A stretch of 64,000 nucleotides of DNA, taken from assembly GCA_003439945.1 (NCBI GenBank), contig QVRM01000947.1, positions 1 to 64,000 on the forward strand, written 5' to 3'. Positions 36,934-49,295 of the stretch are shown piece by piece. Under the pieces are notes generated by a model. It was not told where the DNA came from, made no database searches, and worked only from the letters and a program-made list of their open reading frames with translations. A program made the position numbers and the translations under genes. Position 1 is the stretch's first letter, and every line of letters begins with the position of its first letter. Source of the stretch: Dermanyssus gallinae. Lineage: Eukaryota; Arthropoda; Arachnida; Mesostigmata; Dermanyssidae.

Positions 36934-39790
36934 TAGGCTAAACATATGAAGCTCACTAAACATATGCTAATATATGCGACCAATATTGGCCGCTGCGTAA
37001 CTGCCTCTCTACGTTGTTCCAGTTGTCTCGAGGCAAACATACGGGTCGATAATGAAATTAAATCTCTCGACATATCCCGACAACCGCAGAACAAAAGAAC
37101 GCTGTCCGAAACTAGGCTTCTATGCACTTTATTATATTATCCACACCCTCGACGATTTTCCGTGTCAACAACATTGTTAAATAGCGACATTGGCGTTTTT
37201 GACGCGGCTGTCGTCCAAGCGAAAAGCTCTTTCGCTAACGAGTAAACATCAGCGTATTGGTTTTCCGGCCGCCCATGTCGTAATTTGCTCTTTCGTTTAT
37301 TCAGAGCCCTTTCAGTTTCTTGACAAATCAGACGGGACACACATTCCGTCTAACCCGTTGAATGATATTAATATATTATTTCGTAGTCGTACATCTGCAT
37401 ATTGATTGATTGCAAATTTGGCAGCCGTGTCTGGAGATGTCGGTCTATTCTTTCCGATCGAATTTAATATCAGGCACGCACGAGGTGGAAGCACTACAAA
37501 TTCAGGTCCACTAGCGAGCACGCGATTGTCCCAGCGTAGGCTTTTTCGCCGAAGCACGTATAGGAAACAAACGTCGCCTTCAAAACGCATCGTTTTTGTC
37601 GCAACGATTTTAATCTCTCCGAGTTAATATATTACCTCTGTTCTTCTACATGTTACGATTCTGGTTGCTAACGCACCCTCGCCGTTTTGGCATGCTGCTA
37701 GAGTCCGCTAGGTATTCTCTGCCCAACCGACGAATTGCTTCTCGCCATTTTCAAAAGACACTCTGACTGAACACTCTGCCTGGCGAATGCTAATTGCACA
37801 CTTGTTTAATGGGGACTTTAACTTGAGCGACATATCAAGATTGTGAGGAGTTCAACGGGCGACGTCACACTGCCGCAGATACAGGAAACCCCAACGATTA
37901 CCACTGTAGAACTTGCTTGAGAGCCTAAAGTTGTCCCCACGATCAGAGTCGCCAGAGTCCTTATCAAGCTTAGAACCACTTCCAAGATCTGCAAATGGGA
38001 CTCGCACTGATTGATGCCAATATATTAATTAGATCATGTGCGCCTTTTACTGCATGCTCACCCAGTCACCGCAAAGCCCTGTTTTTGAATTATAGGGTTA
38101 CCTGTGATTAAACGTTGTTCTTCCACGGTAATGCAAGTTAAAGCAGTGGCTTAGTAGAAGAGGCAAATACTTCGTACAGCCAAATCACGCGAGACATCAT
38201 ATCAACTCAAAGACAAGGTGACGCTGGATCCTCTGCGATGTATCAAAAGCATAGTTCACACTCAAACTACTGGTCAACGTGCACCTTCGCGGCAAACGAA
38301 AGCGATATAGATCCCACACACATCCGCAATACCTAGACACGAAAGCCGTTGTCTCACAGCAGCGCGCGCCTTCATTTAAGCCGCCAAAACATTGAAAAGT
38401 ACGCTTTGAAGCATCGAACAGATTTCACGGAACCCGTAACTTCAAACTATCATTCATTCCGGTGTCTCAAAAAATATTTAGCCCACCACTTTCTGTATAT
38501 AGCAGTATAATTAAATGTAAGTAGTTTTGTTTCAAAAATGGAGACAAGAAAATAAACGATAATTGGATTGACTGTTGGTCAAAATCCGCTAAAACGGGGG
38601 GGGGGAACTAAAACAATGTTCAAATTAATACACAAGTTCTCTTTCGAAATTTTGTGCAGCAAGCAAGTTTCAGAATTTCTCATTTTGAGTTTCTTCACGA
38701 GCACAATTTGTTCTGTTGCTGGCATAAACTCAAACTTTCTGATGTTTAGCAAAGCAAAACCTATAAAATGAATATTACCTGAAAGAAACACGACATCTTA
38801 AGGAACAATCGTTTTCAATTTGAGAGCAGCTGGTTGTAGTTTAATTGAACTGTTATATATTTATCTTAGTTTAATGAATACAGGAAACATGTGACAGAAT
38901 GCTTTGCTAAAATAGGCAAAACAGACAATTTTATCTGTAATTTGATATACACGAGATATGTCTAATGAAACTAGCCTAGAAGGTTTAGTATCCATACAGT
39001 TCTCCCGTTCAGCAATACGCACGTTTACATAACGAGAACAAACAGGTACTCGTTATGGTGCTAATTGTAGGCATAAGGATACCGACGGCAGCTGGTGCGG
39101 GACAGAACTACATTAGTCCTCTTTCATACTGGTTTTAGTCTGGGATGTAATTGTTGCCTATATATACATTAGAACAAATAGATGTTTCGTATGATAAATG
39201 AAACATATTTAATCGGGTACGGTCCTTCTCGACCTCGATGGCCTTAATGACGGTAGGATGTGATTGCGAGTACTCCGGCACATGCCCGAGCTTTGCCACG
39301 AATCCTTGTTTGTCTGATCAATTATTCTAGAGTAAGGCACTGACCATACCAGGACAGGTAGCTTTTCCCATAAGTATTCTCACCTCACATTCAACGCAGT
39401 ATTCTTACTGCGACTAATTCAGTAATGATTCACACGAATCATTACTGATACGAGTCTGGCTGGTTAAGTCGAGTCTCAGGGATAATGGAGAGCGTAACTG
39501 AAACGCGTGTGGTCGCGACAACAGTGTATTTTGTGTTAATAGACGTTTTCCGCTAACGGGAAGGGTACAACGTAGCGTTCTGGTTATACGGGCTTCATCC
39601 CACTGTGGCCAAAATATGAGTAAAGATTCTAATACCCGTGATAATTCTGATTGGCGTTCACCTACTTGTGAAACACCGTTTCTATTTTCATGGCAAATTT
39701 TTAATTTATTGATATATAATGGTACAAGTCTCTGTAGAGACATCCGTATCGCGGATTTACCTTGCTAATTGAATGACTAGAATGTTTTCA
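36703..39790. other. No gene seen, one short coding-like string
   Basis: Unassigned AT-rich DNA. A minus-strand string at about 39325-39232 reads GFVAKLGHVPEYSQSHPTVI then KAIEVEKDRTR, which looks protein-derived but has no start, no clear splice sites and no continuation. Confidence 0.45.
39420..39447. repeat. 12-bp perfect inverted repeat with 4-base loop
   Basis: CAGTAATGATTC and GAATCATTACTG are exact reverse complements separated by ACAC. Confidence 0.75.
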
Positions 39791-39791
39791 T

Positions 39792-39793
<2 letters not shown>

Positions 39794-39829
<36 letters not shown>

Positions 39830-39892
39830 CATGATGATGATGATGATGATAATAATAAAATAATAATAATAATAATAGTAATAATAGTAATA

Positions 39893-39972
<80 letters not shown>

Positions 39973-39975
39973 AAT

Positions 39976-40050
<75 letters not shown>
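39794..40050. repeat. Composite (AAT)n/(ATG)n array
   Basis: About 257 bases of AAT triplets with internal ATG (39838-39850 and 39940-39972) and AGT-interrupted blocks. Reading frames through it are repeat artefacts. Confidence 0.95.
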
Positions 40051-40169
40051 GCTTGCAATATTTATTCCAACCATAACGCAATCAAGCACAACTGCATATG
40101 TGAAGCTAGAGTCATACAGTCATAGCCAAATGAAAAACAGACACATTATTTGACGAGAGTAAAACATGT

Positions 40170-41481
40170 GTTATTCATATTTATGGGTCTGCTCTGATAG
40201 CGACCACCCGTATAGACTTTGCTCAAGGTGTTTTAGCTTGGTACAACGCCTAGTTAATAGGCAAGGGGTTTCATAAAGGTGTAAAGTCGCCATATCTGGT
40301 GATCGCACTTTGATAGTCGAGTGAATTGGTCGAGTGAATGACAAGAACCTTACATTTGCGGTTTGCATTTGAGTTTAAATTCTAATTAAACGTCACACAA
40401 ATATTGGGATTCGGATGTTATAGTTTGAAACTTAGTGTTTTAAGATCAATATGGGTATAAGCCTAAAACACCTAAAACCTGATACCTTCTAGTAAAAGCC
40501 ATGTGTGGGTCTATCTCTTGTGAAACTAAACTTAGCTTGCATAATATAATGTAATTTTGAGCAACTTGGAGTTTATCAAGAAGGGTTTCGATCGTGCCGC
40601 CGAAGGTGATAATTCCATAGCTAAAGTGTGGTAATGCAAGTGCTATACATATGCTGCTTATCATTTTTCAATAAGACCCCACAGGTGTTCAGTAGGAGCT
40701 CCTCCACTTTCAAGTGTAAGTAGTACACATGTATTTGCTACTTTAGCACCATCAGATATGCTGTACGGCTCCGGCTTTCATTTGTTACAAGTTCATGCAT
40801 TTCACTTTTGTTTCGCACATTCACACGACTACTGGGTGTGTTGATCGGTTTTCTCTTCCCGCTTGACCTAAGGCTGTTGTTAAACTTTGTTTTATAGAAA
40901 CAAAGTTTTTATAACGTTGTACTTTCCAGTTTTTGCAATTCTACAACACATTGTTAAGGATTTTCGTGTCAGCCCTGAAATTACTTTTGTAGCAATTATG
41001 TCTTAAAATGTTTGCAATGACATTACTTTCTTTGGTAAACAGTGAATCATCGGGGCCCTTAGTAGGGCTATCTGAGCTGATTCAGACCTAAAGGGAAAAG
41101 AGTGCCCGTGGTGCGTGAGAACTGTGCTAGTAAAACAGATGAGGCAAATCTGAGGATCTTTCGAATGTAATATTTTGTCACACTCGACCTCGATTGCATG
41201 TATGATCATGGAACATTACACAATTTTGTGTTGAGCAGACTTAATGATGTTTTATTTCTGAGTCATGGAAGACCGTTGGGCAGGCCCAAATGGAAAGTTT
41301 TGTAAGGTTTGAGGTTTGAAAGAAGTCTATGATCAGGGCAGGTGTGGTAAACGATTCCACTGAGTCTATTGAGAATATCGTCGCAATTGTCGTAATTTCT
41401 TCGGGCTAAAATGTTGTCAATGCACGTGTTTTGTGCACTGGTGACTTGTGACTGAAACCGCGTGGAAATCATCACAAACAC
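40170..41481 (-). pseudogene. Non-LTR retrotransposon relic on the minus strand
   Basis: At the 5' end (41481-41265) the minus strand reads TRFQSQVTSAQNTCIDNILA, then DHRLLSNLKPYKTF, fitting the end of the endonuclease domain (PTRVTxxSxTLIDNI...). At 40664-40446 it reads ALALPHFSYGIITFGGTIET followed by LLDKLQVAQN, the region just downstream of the RT core (LVYPHLSYGIxxWG...LxxLQxxQN). Between them the sequence is shorter than a full RT, so an internal deletion is likely. Sequence down to about 40170 fits a decayed C-terminus less clearly. Confidence 0.65.
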
Positions 41482-41613
41482 TATTTTTGGTTATTGTTAT
41501 AGTAGTGATTCAAATGCAAGGAAAAGAAGAACAACTGTTTTCTGTGACTGTATAAGCCATGACGTCGTTTTGACGTCACTCAGGGTATCCGCCCCGATTG
41601 ACACCAATCGACG

Positions 41614-41616
41614 ATA

Positions 41617-41681
<65 letters not shown>
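41614..41681. repeat. (TA)n microsatellite
   Basis: About 68 bases of TA. Confidence 0.95.
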
Positions 41682-41687
<6 letters not shown>

Positions 41688-41819
41688 TTTTGGCAGCCTC
41701 TGAGACCGAACGGAACCAGTTATGTAAGTCGGTCGCAGTTAATGGTTGTGTAGCAGTAGGACCCGGCCTTTCCAAGCATCAAACGCATATAGAGAAGCCT
41801 ACATTATTGTAATCAAATA

Positions 41820-43720
41820 TCACTTGAAGTTAAACTGCAGTTTAATCAAAGTCACACTGAAAGTGCTACTTCACATGATCTCGTATGGTTTTTAGAAAGC
41901 TCGGGCTTTCAATTATATTCTAATTTCTAATGAGACGATTTTCTTTTCTAAGTAATAATTCATCATAATTTCTAATGGCTTTGTTCCGTTCAAACAAATG
42001 CGGTCTTCAAAAAGCGAGACTTTGATCGCTAATCTCCACTGTACTCACGGCCGCTTCTCCCAAATCATAGCATAACCGTTAAGCGTGGTCCGCATGCACC
42101 TACCAATTACACTGAAGTCAACAAATAGAGAGTCATCATTTACCGCGAACGCCGATATTCCGGCGTGCTAGCTGATAGCTACTATCTATGTACTATCGAG
42201 AAGAGTTGCTCGCCAGTACTGCAACAGATGAACTTAGTCAGTCAATTGGTCTGACTGTTGTTGAACGGGCGTCGCGTTAACGCCTCCTGCCTTCTACGAA
42301 ACGACTATTTAGCGCCAAACGGGTTGATAGAAGATCTATGCACACAAGCACGTCTGTCTACAGTCGGACCATCATGATCATCTGATTCACGTCTGATACG
42401 CCGTGTTCTGTGACGGTCGGTACCACCGAACGCCGAGCAATCGCCAATCGCGTTATTGTTGCTGGTACTAAATTACTACCGCTGGAAAATAGCATTCCTG
42501 CTGTGGATTGAGTTCTCATGCTGCTGCTGCTGCTGCTTCTGCTGTTAGCAGTGCTGCTGCGTCTACAGTCGCCGGCACTCCCAAGGCAATGAATGACGTA
42601 ACCTTTTCATCCAGCACCTGCAATATTTTGCCGTCATCTTCGACGGCCGCGTCAGCCAGCCAGCTGGCCAGCCATGAGATCATGGCTGGCGGACCAAACC
42701 ACATCAGTGGTTGGAGTGGACGACGCTTGACCAGAGCATCCATCCGCCTGTTACGCGGAGCTTCGAGCGGGTGGGCAAACACGAATCATTCGTGTTTGCC
42801 CCGCCGCCTCGACGCGCAGATGACGTTATGTCAAGTTAAGGGCACAACGTAACTAACTTAGCTCTCGCCACAAAGCTGGAAAAAATGATAGCAGCAACCG
42901 CCATAACTACAATAACAGCAATTACAGTAGTTAGTACTAGTAGTATCAGCGTTATTAACAATGTAGTAACGCCAACAAAACAATGCCATCAACAATAACA
43001 TCGGCAATAACAACAACAACAACGATAATAATAACAATAACAATAACAACATCGACAACAACAACTAAAAGCCACCACGAGAACGGTAGCAACACTAGAG
43101 TAAACGTAGCACTGCATACCACAGCCAATGAAAACAACAGCAACGACAACAACAACGAGAACAACAACAACAACGCAGCAGCAGCAGGAGCCTAATGAAT
43201 TGCTAGAAATCGTCTTAAACAGTAATAGTAGTAGTAGTAGCATCGTGTCGAGTGAGTCGTTTGCTGGATTTATTTGGCGTTTCAATGGCGCTTACCTCCA
43301 CCAGCGCCGCCTGGCAGCACTGAAGAAGGGATGGAGGGAGGGAGGGAGGGAGCGAGGAACAAATATACAAACGTAAGATCGCCGTACGTTCGTCAATTGG
43401 GCGCGAATGCCGCACGCTGCTGCTGCTGCCACTGTTTGTGCTTGCTTGATTGCTGATTGCGACGATGACATCATATCATTTAGGAGACGGTGGCGGCGGT
43501 GGTGGTGATGGTGGTGGTGGTCAGCGTTTAGAGGGCCCGACGCTAAACGTTGTTTGTACGCCTGCGCCCGCCTCTCTCCGTTCCTCCGTCAGTCCGTCTG
43601 TCCGTCCGACGATCGCCACAAGACGTCGCTCTCGTTACACAGGCTTTCCTGGGTATGTGTGTGGCTGTTGTAGCAAGAAGCGACTGTGGCGTCTGCGGGT
43701 GCGGCGACGAATCGCCAAGA
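41820..43720. other. No gene seen, repeat-rich
   Basis: The palindrome at 42773, alanine/glutamine-type CTG repeats at 42515-42560 and CAA/ATA repeats at 42900-43190. Open frames on both strands are repeat-driven. Confidence 0.5.
42773..42801. repeat. 14-bp perfect inverted repeat with 1-base spacer
   Basis: GGGCAAACACGAAT (42773-42786) and ATTCGTGTTTGCCC (42788-42801) are exact reverse complements around a single C. This resembles a dimeric binding site or hairpin. Confidence 0.8.
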
Positions 43721-43726
43721 TAGTGT

Positions 43727-43890
<164 letters not shown>

Positions 43891-44278
43891 CGTCACCGCG
43901 GCGGTTATACGTGGACAGCCCAGCAACCAACAGCAGCAGACAAACAAGCATTGCAGCGAACAGGTTCGAAGGGCGGAAGGGCGCATTTTTTCGGGGCAAA
44001 AGATCATGGAAACTGTATCCGACGTTGTGGGACAAGCCCACGTCATGGGGGCCACACCTAGGTACAATAACGAGCATATTTTAAATATATATATATATAT
44101 ATATATATAAATGCGAGAACTGCCGAGTGTGCAAACATATTGTATTAATATGATAATAATAACAATAAATTAAATCATCACAATATTTTCTATATAAATA
44201 TAATTGTTTAACATATGGTTATTACTAACATTATGTAGATAAATCACAATTACTATTATACTAATTATATAACGTTTA

Positions 44279-44279
44279 C

Positions 44280-44353
<74 letters not shown>

Positions 44354-44371
44354 TATTAATAATAATAATAA
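44279..44371. repeat. (AAT)n array
   Basis: About 90 bases of AAT triplets with one TGATATT interruption, inside a 250-base stretch of very AT-rich DNA. Confidence 0.95.
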
Positions 44372-46019
44372 TGTCCGAAAGCTGTGGCTCGCGCAGAACT
44401 TATCAGTGAGTAGTTGGTTGGTGTAGTGGCTGACCAAATGGGTTTCGTGTGAAACTTAAATTACGGCGACATATTGATAGAAGGATGTATCGCTGCGGTT
44501 CGATGGGCACCGCGGCGCACATGTTCAAGTCTTTCAGATGACTGTTTTGATCGGAGTATGTATTATATCATCCATCTGTGATGAAATGAGTCTTCTGTTA
44601 TGTCACGCACATACTAGCAAAGTCGTGCAGGTCTACGTATATATATAGAAGCATGTCATAGCGCCATCATTCCATAGAGTATGCCGTTGTGCTAGCTTTC
44701 ATGACATAACCGGTGCATTGTGCCAAGAGAAGTCCTTTTCTGCCTAACAGACCAACGGCAATTATTATGTGGGTTATGCAAATACAAGAAAATATATATA
44801 TATATATATTGGCAGAAGGGTTTGTAGTACAGACACACACACACTCAGCTGCGCTGGGGAGGGGTGATGTTTACAACATCAATTTATTTCAAAATGACTG
44901 TTCATAGCAAAATTACACATCGTAGCAACAACAAGCGCTATACAATCTGTACACATACCAACCGCATCGTGCGGCATTCCATATCGCATACACTGGTGAT
45001 AAAGCAACGATCGACAAGAGACACCCCAACTTGCCGCGCGGTCGCGCGAAAACACTCTCGGGGAACACAGCATAACGCCACAACTATCGGCAATACCCAT
45101 GACTGTCGGGAGGCGTTTGCGTCTCTCTTTGAACACAGCTGGTAAGCTATGTTCTACGCCCACCCGCTACAACGCCGACAGATATTACTGCTTCCTCTAC
45201 AAGAACTGGAACACCTCCGAACACCTCCGACCACGCAATGGGCGACGCAAGCTTCTCGCCTCGGCAGCGTTTCGTCTCAACACTAACAGGCGGGGCGGGG
45301 CGGGACGGGCGGGGCAACTGCCTTCATTGCCTCTCAGCCTCAACATTACTAAGTGATTTTTTTTTACTACAACGCCGTCATGTTCATGTTCACACGGAAC
45401 GGTGGTTCCGTTTCACAGAACGAAGGGAGACTCTCGAGTCAAAAACAACCACCTTATTTCTCGTCTGAGTCTAGCTATGATTACGGCACGCTGCCTGCTC
45501 TCTTGGGCGTCCTTCACTCTTCGTTTCTGCCCCATTTTCGCCCTTGTGGTGGTTGTAAAGGTAAAAGACCAAGCAAAGACAGGCGACGACGACAACAACA
45601 ACAACAACAACAACAAACACACAATGCTGTCGCTAAGCAAAGCAAAGAACTGTCTGTCTTTTCGAGCCTGCCTACTGTCCCAGTGGTGCGGTGCTCGCCC
45701 GGGCCGTACACGTTGTTTACGGGTGAGCACCGTTGGGTTGGTCTACACAAATCCGTGACCATATATCACTGCTGCGTCATGTACATCCCCTGCATACGCA
45801 TCATGATGACAATAACGCTATAACCTACATGTATGTATGTATGTATGACAACCATATAGGACAGTTCGCAAGGTAGACTTTTCTGATGAGACAGACATCA
45901 CTAAACGGGTAGTGGAAAAGTTTGCGTGTCCGCTGTCAATCGCACACTGGCTATCCTTGACGCGGTAAATGATTTTCTCTTTTTTTTCTGATCGCATACC
46001 ATCAGTAAGTACTCGTATA
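44372..46019. other. No gene seen
   Basis: Includes a tRNA-like string at 44410-44510 that I rejected, a short CAA run at 45590-45615 and otherwise featureless sequence. Confidence 0.5.
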
Positions 46020-46029
46020 TTACTATTGC

Positions 46030-46043
46030 GGCTGCTGCTGTCG

Positions 46044-46075
<32 letters not shown>

Positions 46076-46200
46076 GCTGCTGCTGCCGCAGCTGTGGTTG
46101 TCAGTGCTGAATTGTTGTTGTTAATAATGTTGTTGTTCTTGTTGTTGTTGTTGTTGTTGTTGTTGTTCTTGTCATAATTTTTGTTGATGCATCCGCTGTT
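46030..46200. repeat. (TTG)/(CTG)n-rich stretch
   Basis: Two TTG blocks (about 46040-46078 and 46130-46170) with CTG/CCG variants, downstream of the Spaetzle-like gene. Confidence 0.85.
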
Positions 46201-46219
46201 GTGGCGAATCGGGCCCGCA

Positions 46220-46300
46220 GGATCGTGGCATTCCGTCATCTGTCCGGGGTCGTGGTATTCCGTCAACCGTCCGGGGTCGTGGTAGTCCGTCCATCCGTCT
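46220..46300. repeat. 27-bp tandem repeat, three copies
   Basis: Three head-to-tail copies (46220-46246, 46247-46273, 46274-46300) of a unit resembling GGGTCGTGGTATTCCGTCAA differ at a few positions. The array begins ten bases beyond the stop codon of the Spaetzle-like gene, so it would lie in the 3' UTR. Confidence 0.8.
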
Positions 46301-46309
46301 GCGCTCCCT

Positions 46310-47275
46310 CTACGCCGTCTGGTTGACGTAGCACGAACAGCCGGCCTCGAGCAGGAACGTCTCGAGCACCGGCTGGCCGGTGTCCTCGTCGAGCGCGAGG
46401 AATCGACGCCGCGAGTAGACCTGACGGCAGATGGCCTGATAGTTGTGCTCGGTGTGCACCATCGAGCAGCTGCCGCCCTCGCTGAGGCACACCTCGATCT
46501 GCTCGTACTGCTCGAACGTCGCCGTGTTGAGGATGGGCAGCGAGCGGTCGCTGTCGGCGAGTCGCGCCGACGTCGGCTGGATCGTGAACACGTTCGACTT
46601 GCAGGCGTCGCCGGCCGCCTGCGCGCCGGCGATCTGCCGACTCTCGAGCGTCGAGCTCACCGACCCCGGCTCGATGGGGGGCGGCTTCCGGCCGCGCTGG
46701 TTGAACAGGCTGATGTTGACCCAGTGCCGGTCGACGACCTCGTTCACCGTCGGATTGTCGAGGTCGCCCGTGCAGTAGGTCCGCTTGCAGTGTCTACGAC
46801 GCGCCGCTGCCGCCGCCACGGGCGAGACAGGGGCGCTAACGCCGCTCGATCGCCCGCGCGTCTGCTGTCCGCTGCTGCTGCTGCTACGACGCTGCTGCAG
46901 CTGGACCTGGCGACTTTGGCTGCCACGGGGCTGCGCTGGAGGTGGTGGTGGTTGTGGTGGTGGAGAGTTTAGCGGGTATGCGATGGCTCGGCCTGCGGTG
47001 TACGACGGAAGCAGGACTCGGCCTTCGACCATGCTACCGCGTTGGAAGGTGAAGTCATCGTCGTTGTTGTTGTTGTTGTCGTCGCCGCCGCCCCCGCCCC
47101 CGCCTCCCCCACCTCCGTGGGCGTCATGATTCTTGACAGCAACGACGCTGACATGCGTTGTTGCCACGAGTACAGCCAACATCACAATGGAACACCGACG
47201 AACTAGACGCTGACCAGTGCCTGACGATTGGTAGAACAGTCGAGCCTCGCTGTGGCCATATGGCGGCGACCGCAT
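46310..47275 (-). CDS. Spaetzle-like secreted cystine-knot ligand (Toll-pathway type)
   Basis: A single-exon ORF of 321 codons from ATG to TGA. Residues about 27-47 form a hydrophobic signal or anchor segment (CSIVMLAVLVATTHVSVVAV). A Gly run, an Asp/Asn run, a Pro-rich stretch and Ser/Gln-rich sequence make up a low-complexity prodomain. Basic sites such as RRRHCKR (about 159-165) and NQRGRK (192-197) are possible processing points. The C-terminal domain (about 222-317) carries six cysteines at 225, 263, 270, 283, 313 and 315. The pattern of Glu-x-Cys, Gly-x-x-Cys, Cys-Arg-Gln-x-Tyr and a final Cys-Ser-Cys is that of the Spaetzle family, whose members are dimeric Toll ligands cleaved by serine proteases. 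The assignment to the family is firm; which paralogue (immune, developmental or neurotrophin-like) I cannot say. The opposite strand is open for 175 codons but is only a GC-rich shadow. Confidence 0.88.
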   Translation of the reverse strand: MRSPPYGHSEARLFYQSSGTGQRLVRRCSIVMLAVLVATTHVSVVAVKNHDAHGGGGGGGGGGGDDNNNNNDDDFTFQRGSMVEGRVLLPSYTAGRAIAYPLNSPPPQPPPPPAQPRGSQSRQVQLQQRRSSSSSGQQTRGRSSGVSAPVSPVAAAAARRRHCKRTYCTGDLDNPTVNEVVDRHWVNISLFNQRGRKPPPIEPGSVSSTLESRQIAGAQAAGDACKSNVFTIQPTSARLADSDRSLPILNTATFEQYEQIEVCLSEGGSCSMVHTEHNYQAICRQVYSRRRFLALDEDTGQPVLETFLLEAGCSCYVNQTA

Positions 47276-47399
47276 TCTGACTCGGTAATTTGCCCCTACT
47301 CTAACTAATACGCCGCGATATAAGATCTTGCTTCACCTTGCTTCACTCACTCAGTTATGTCGCACGTCTCACTCTGCACACGGTTGGATTCTTTGAGCA

Positions 47400-48300
47400 G
47401 CAGCAACCGCTGCCGCCGACTATCGAAATTGACTGTGGGGCTGTCGTTGTTGTTGTTGTTGTTGTTGTTGTCGTTGTCGTTTTTGTCGTTGTCGTCGTCG
47501 TAGTCGTCGTTGACTTTCGTGATGTTGTTATTGCTGCTGTTTTTGTTGTTCTTGTTCTCGTTCTATTGTTGACGTTTTTGATGCTGCGCACGATTTGACT
47601 AGTTCCGCACTGCAACACTGATAGTATTGTTGATGACTTCACTATTCGTTGCGGCTGTTGCTGTTGTTGTTGTTGTTGTTGTTGCTGTTATCAATGCTGA
47701 TATCTCAGCGGTTGTTGTTGTTGTTGCTGCTGTTTAACAATGCTGATATCCCTGCGGCGGTGGTTGTTGTTGCTTGACAATCGTGATATTCCTGCGGTTG
47801 TTGTTGCTGTTCAATAATGCTGATATCACTGCGGTGGTTGTGGTTGTTTGGCAATGATGATATCCCTGCGGTTGTTGTTGTTGCTGTTGTTGGCAAAGCT
47901 GATATCCCTAAGGTTGTTGTTGCTGTTGTTTCTAATGGCGATGGTGGTGGCCATGACAATCCTTCTAGCAGCGACACTTGCGCCTAGTTGGTTGGCGCTG
48001 TTAATTTCACTGCTTTGTGGCGATGACAGCAATTGTTGTCTTGTTGTGACAGAGCCTGCCGACCCCTGCCGATGCAATCGACAGCAAAACAGCTGCGTAC
48101 GGCATCGCTCGTTCTACTGCTCGGCTGCCGATTCGAAAGAAGTCAGAAATCTTTCTTGCGCGATTCTTTCTTCTCGATCGATCCCGTCCGCCAGATCATC
48201 ATCATCATCATCGGCAGTAGCATCAGCAGTAGCAGCAGTAGCAACAGTAGCAGCAGCAGCAGCCGCAAACAGAACAGAGTACGGAAGGACGGACGGACGG
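47400..48300. repeat. Cluster of TTG/CTG/CAG/CAT trinucleotide repeats
   Basis: Repeated TTGTTGTTGCTG blocks alternate with a loosely conserved phrase such as GCTGATATC(A/C)CTGCGG, which recurs about six times between 47695 and 47915. A CAT/CAGCAGTAG block lies at 48195-48265. No coding frame is convincing. This is upstream of the Spaetzle-like gene. Confidence 0.8.
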
Positions 48301-48530
48301 AGAACGCACACTTTCGCGCACTCACCTATGCGTCGACTTCGCGAAGGGGCGCGCGCTTCAACGTCACACAGCGTTGGTCAGAGCCGAGCAGCTGACAACA
48401 ACGATACAGCCGCCGTCGCCTTCGCCGTCGCCGCTGCCGCTGCTGCCGTTGTCGAAGACTGTGACCGGCCGCTGGCGTCTCTGGCGGCCGAGACTAAAAC
48501 GAGTTCGCAGCGTTTGTCTGTCTATCTACA

Positions 48531-48600
48531 CGTCTGTTTGTCCGTCTGTTTGTCTGTCCGTCTGTTTGTCTGTCCGTCTGTTTGTCTGTCCGTCTGTTTA
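48531..48600. repeat. 16-bp tandem repeat (TGTTTGTCTGTCCGTC)n
   Basis: About four head-to-tail copies of TGTTTGTCTGTCCGTC. The open frame through it (SVCLSVCLSV) is a repeat artefact. Confidence 0.8.
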
Positions 48601-48749
48601 TGATGCTGTCGTCACCATAAACGACCAATAGTCAGACGAACCGTCACTGGCCGATATATTATCTAGTTGTTCCACTGGTCGGACGCAGCCGCATCACTAC
48701 TGCTCCTGCTGCACCTCCTCGAAGATCTTGATTGACGAACGACGTCAGC

Positions 48750-49090
48750 AATAGCAACAACAACAACAACAACAGCAACAACAAGGAGAACAACAGCAAT
48801 GAGAGCAACAACAACGATAGCAACAGTAGCAACAACGACTGCAACACTAGCAACAACAGTATCAACAGCAACAACAACAACAGCGGCGGCTGCAGCAGCA
48901 GCAGGAACGATGGCCGTGACAACTCATCATACGCGATGCAAGTGCATATTGGCAAGGTGAATTGTGAGAACCATAGTTGTAGTGGTGTTACATGTAGTCG
49001 TAGTAATAATAATATTCATCATCATCATAATAATAATCATAGAAAGAAGAAGAAAAAAAAGGAAAAGAAGGGGAAGAAGAAGAATGACAG
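48750..49090. repeat. CAA/CAG/AAT/GAA repeat cluster
   Basis: CAACAACAACAGCAA-type repeats to about 48905 are followed by an AAT/CAT stretch (49005-49040) and AAGAAGAAA purine repeats. Confidence 0.85.
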
Positions 49091-49263
49091 CAAGGGCCAG
49101 CAACCTAATAAACGCGCGCTGTTGTCAACTAACTCATTAAGGTGGTGGGTCGGCCATTGTGGTGAGGACAGCAGTGACGCCGTCCATCAGGGCGGGGGGA
49201 GAGTTACAAATCATCATCAACCAACAGATAGACACAGTCCATGACAAAGCGGGTAGACACACC

Positions 49264-49295
<32 letters not shown>

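Noticed and set aside
44410..44510. tRNA-like string (GTAGTGGCTGACC ... GGTTCGATGGG)
   Set aside because: The B-box is imperfect and no clover-leaf stems could be paired by eye; not repeated elsewhere in the window.
46445..46972. 175-codon plus-strand frame
   Set aside because: It is antisense to the Spaetzle-like coding region; GC-rich codons on one strand leave the other open.
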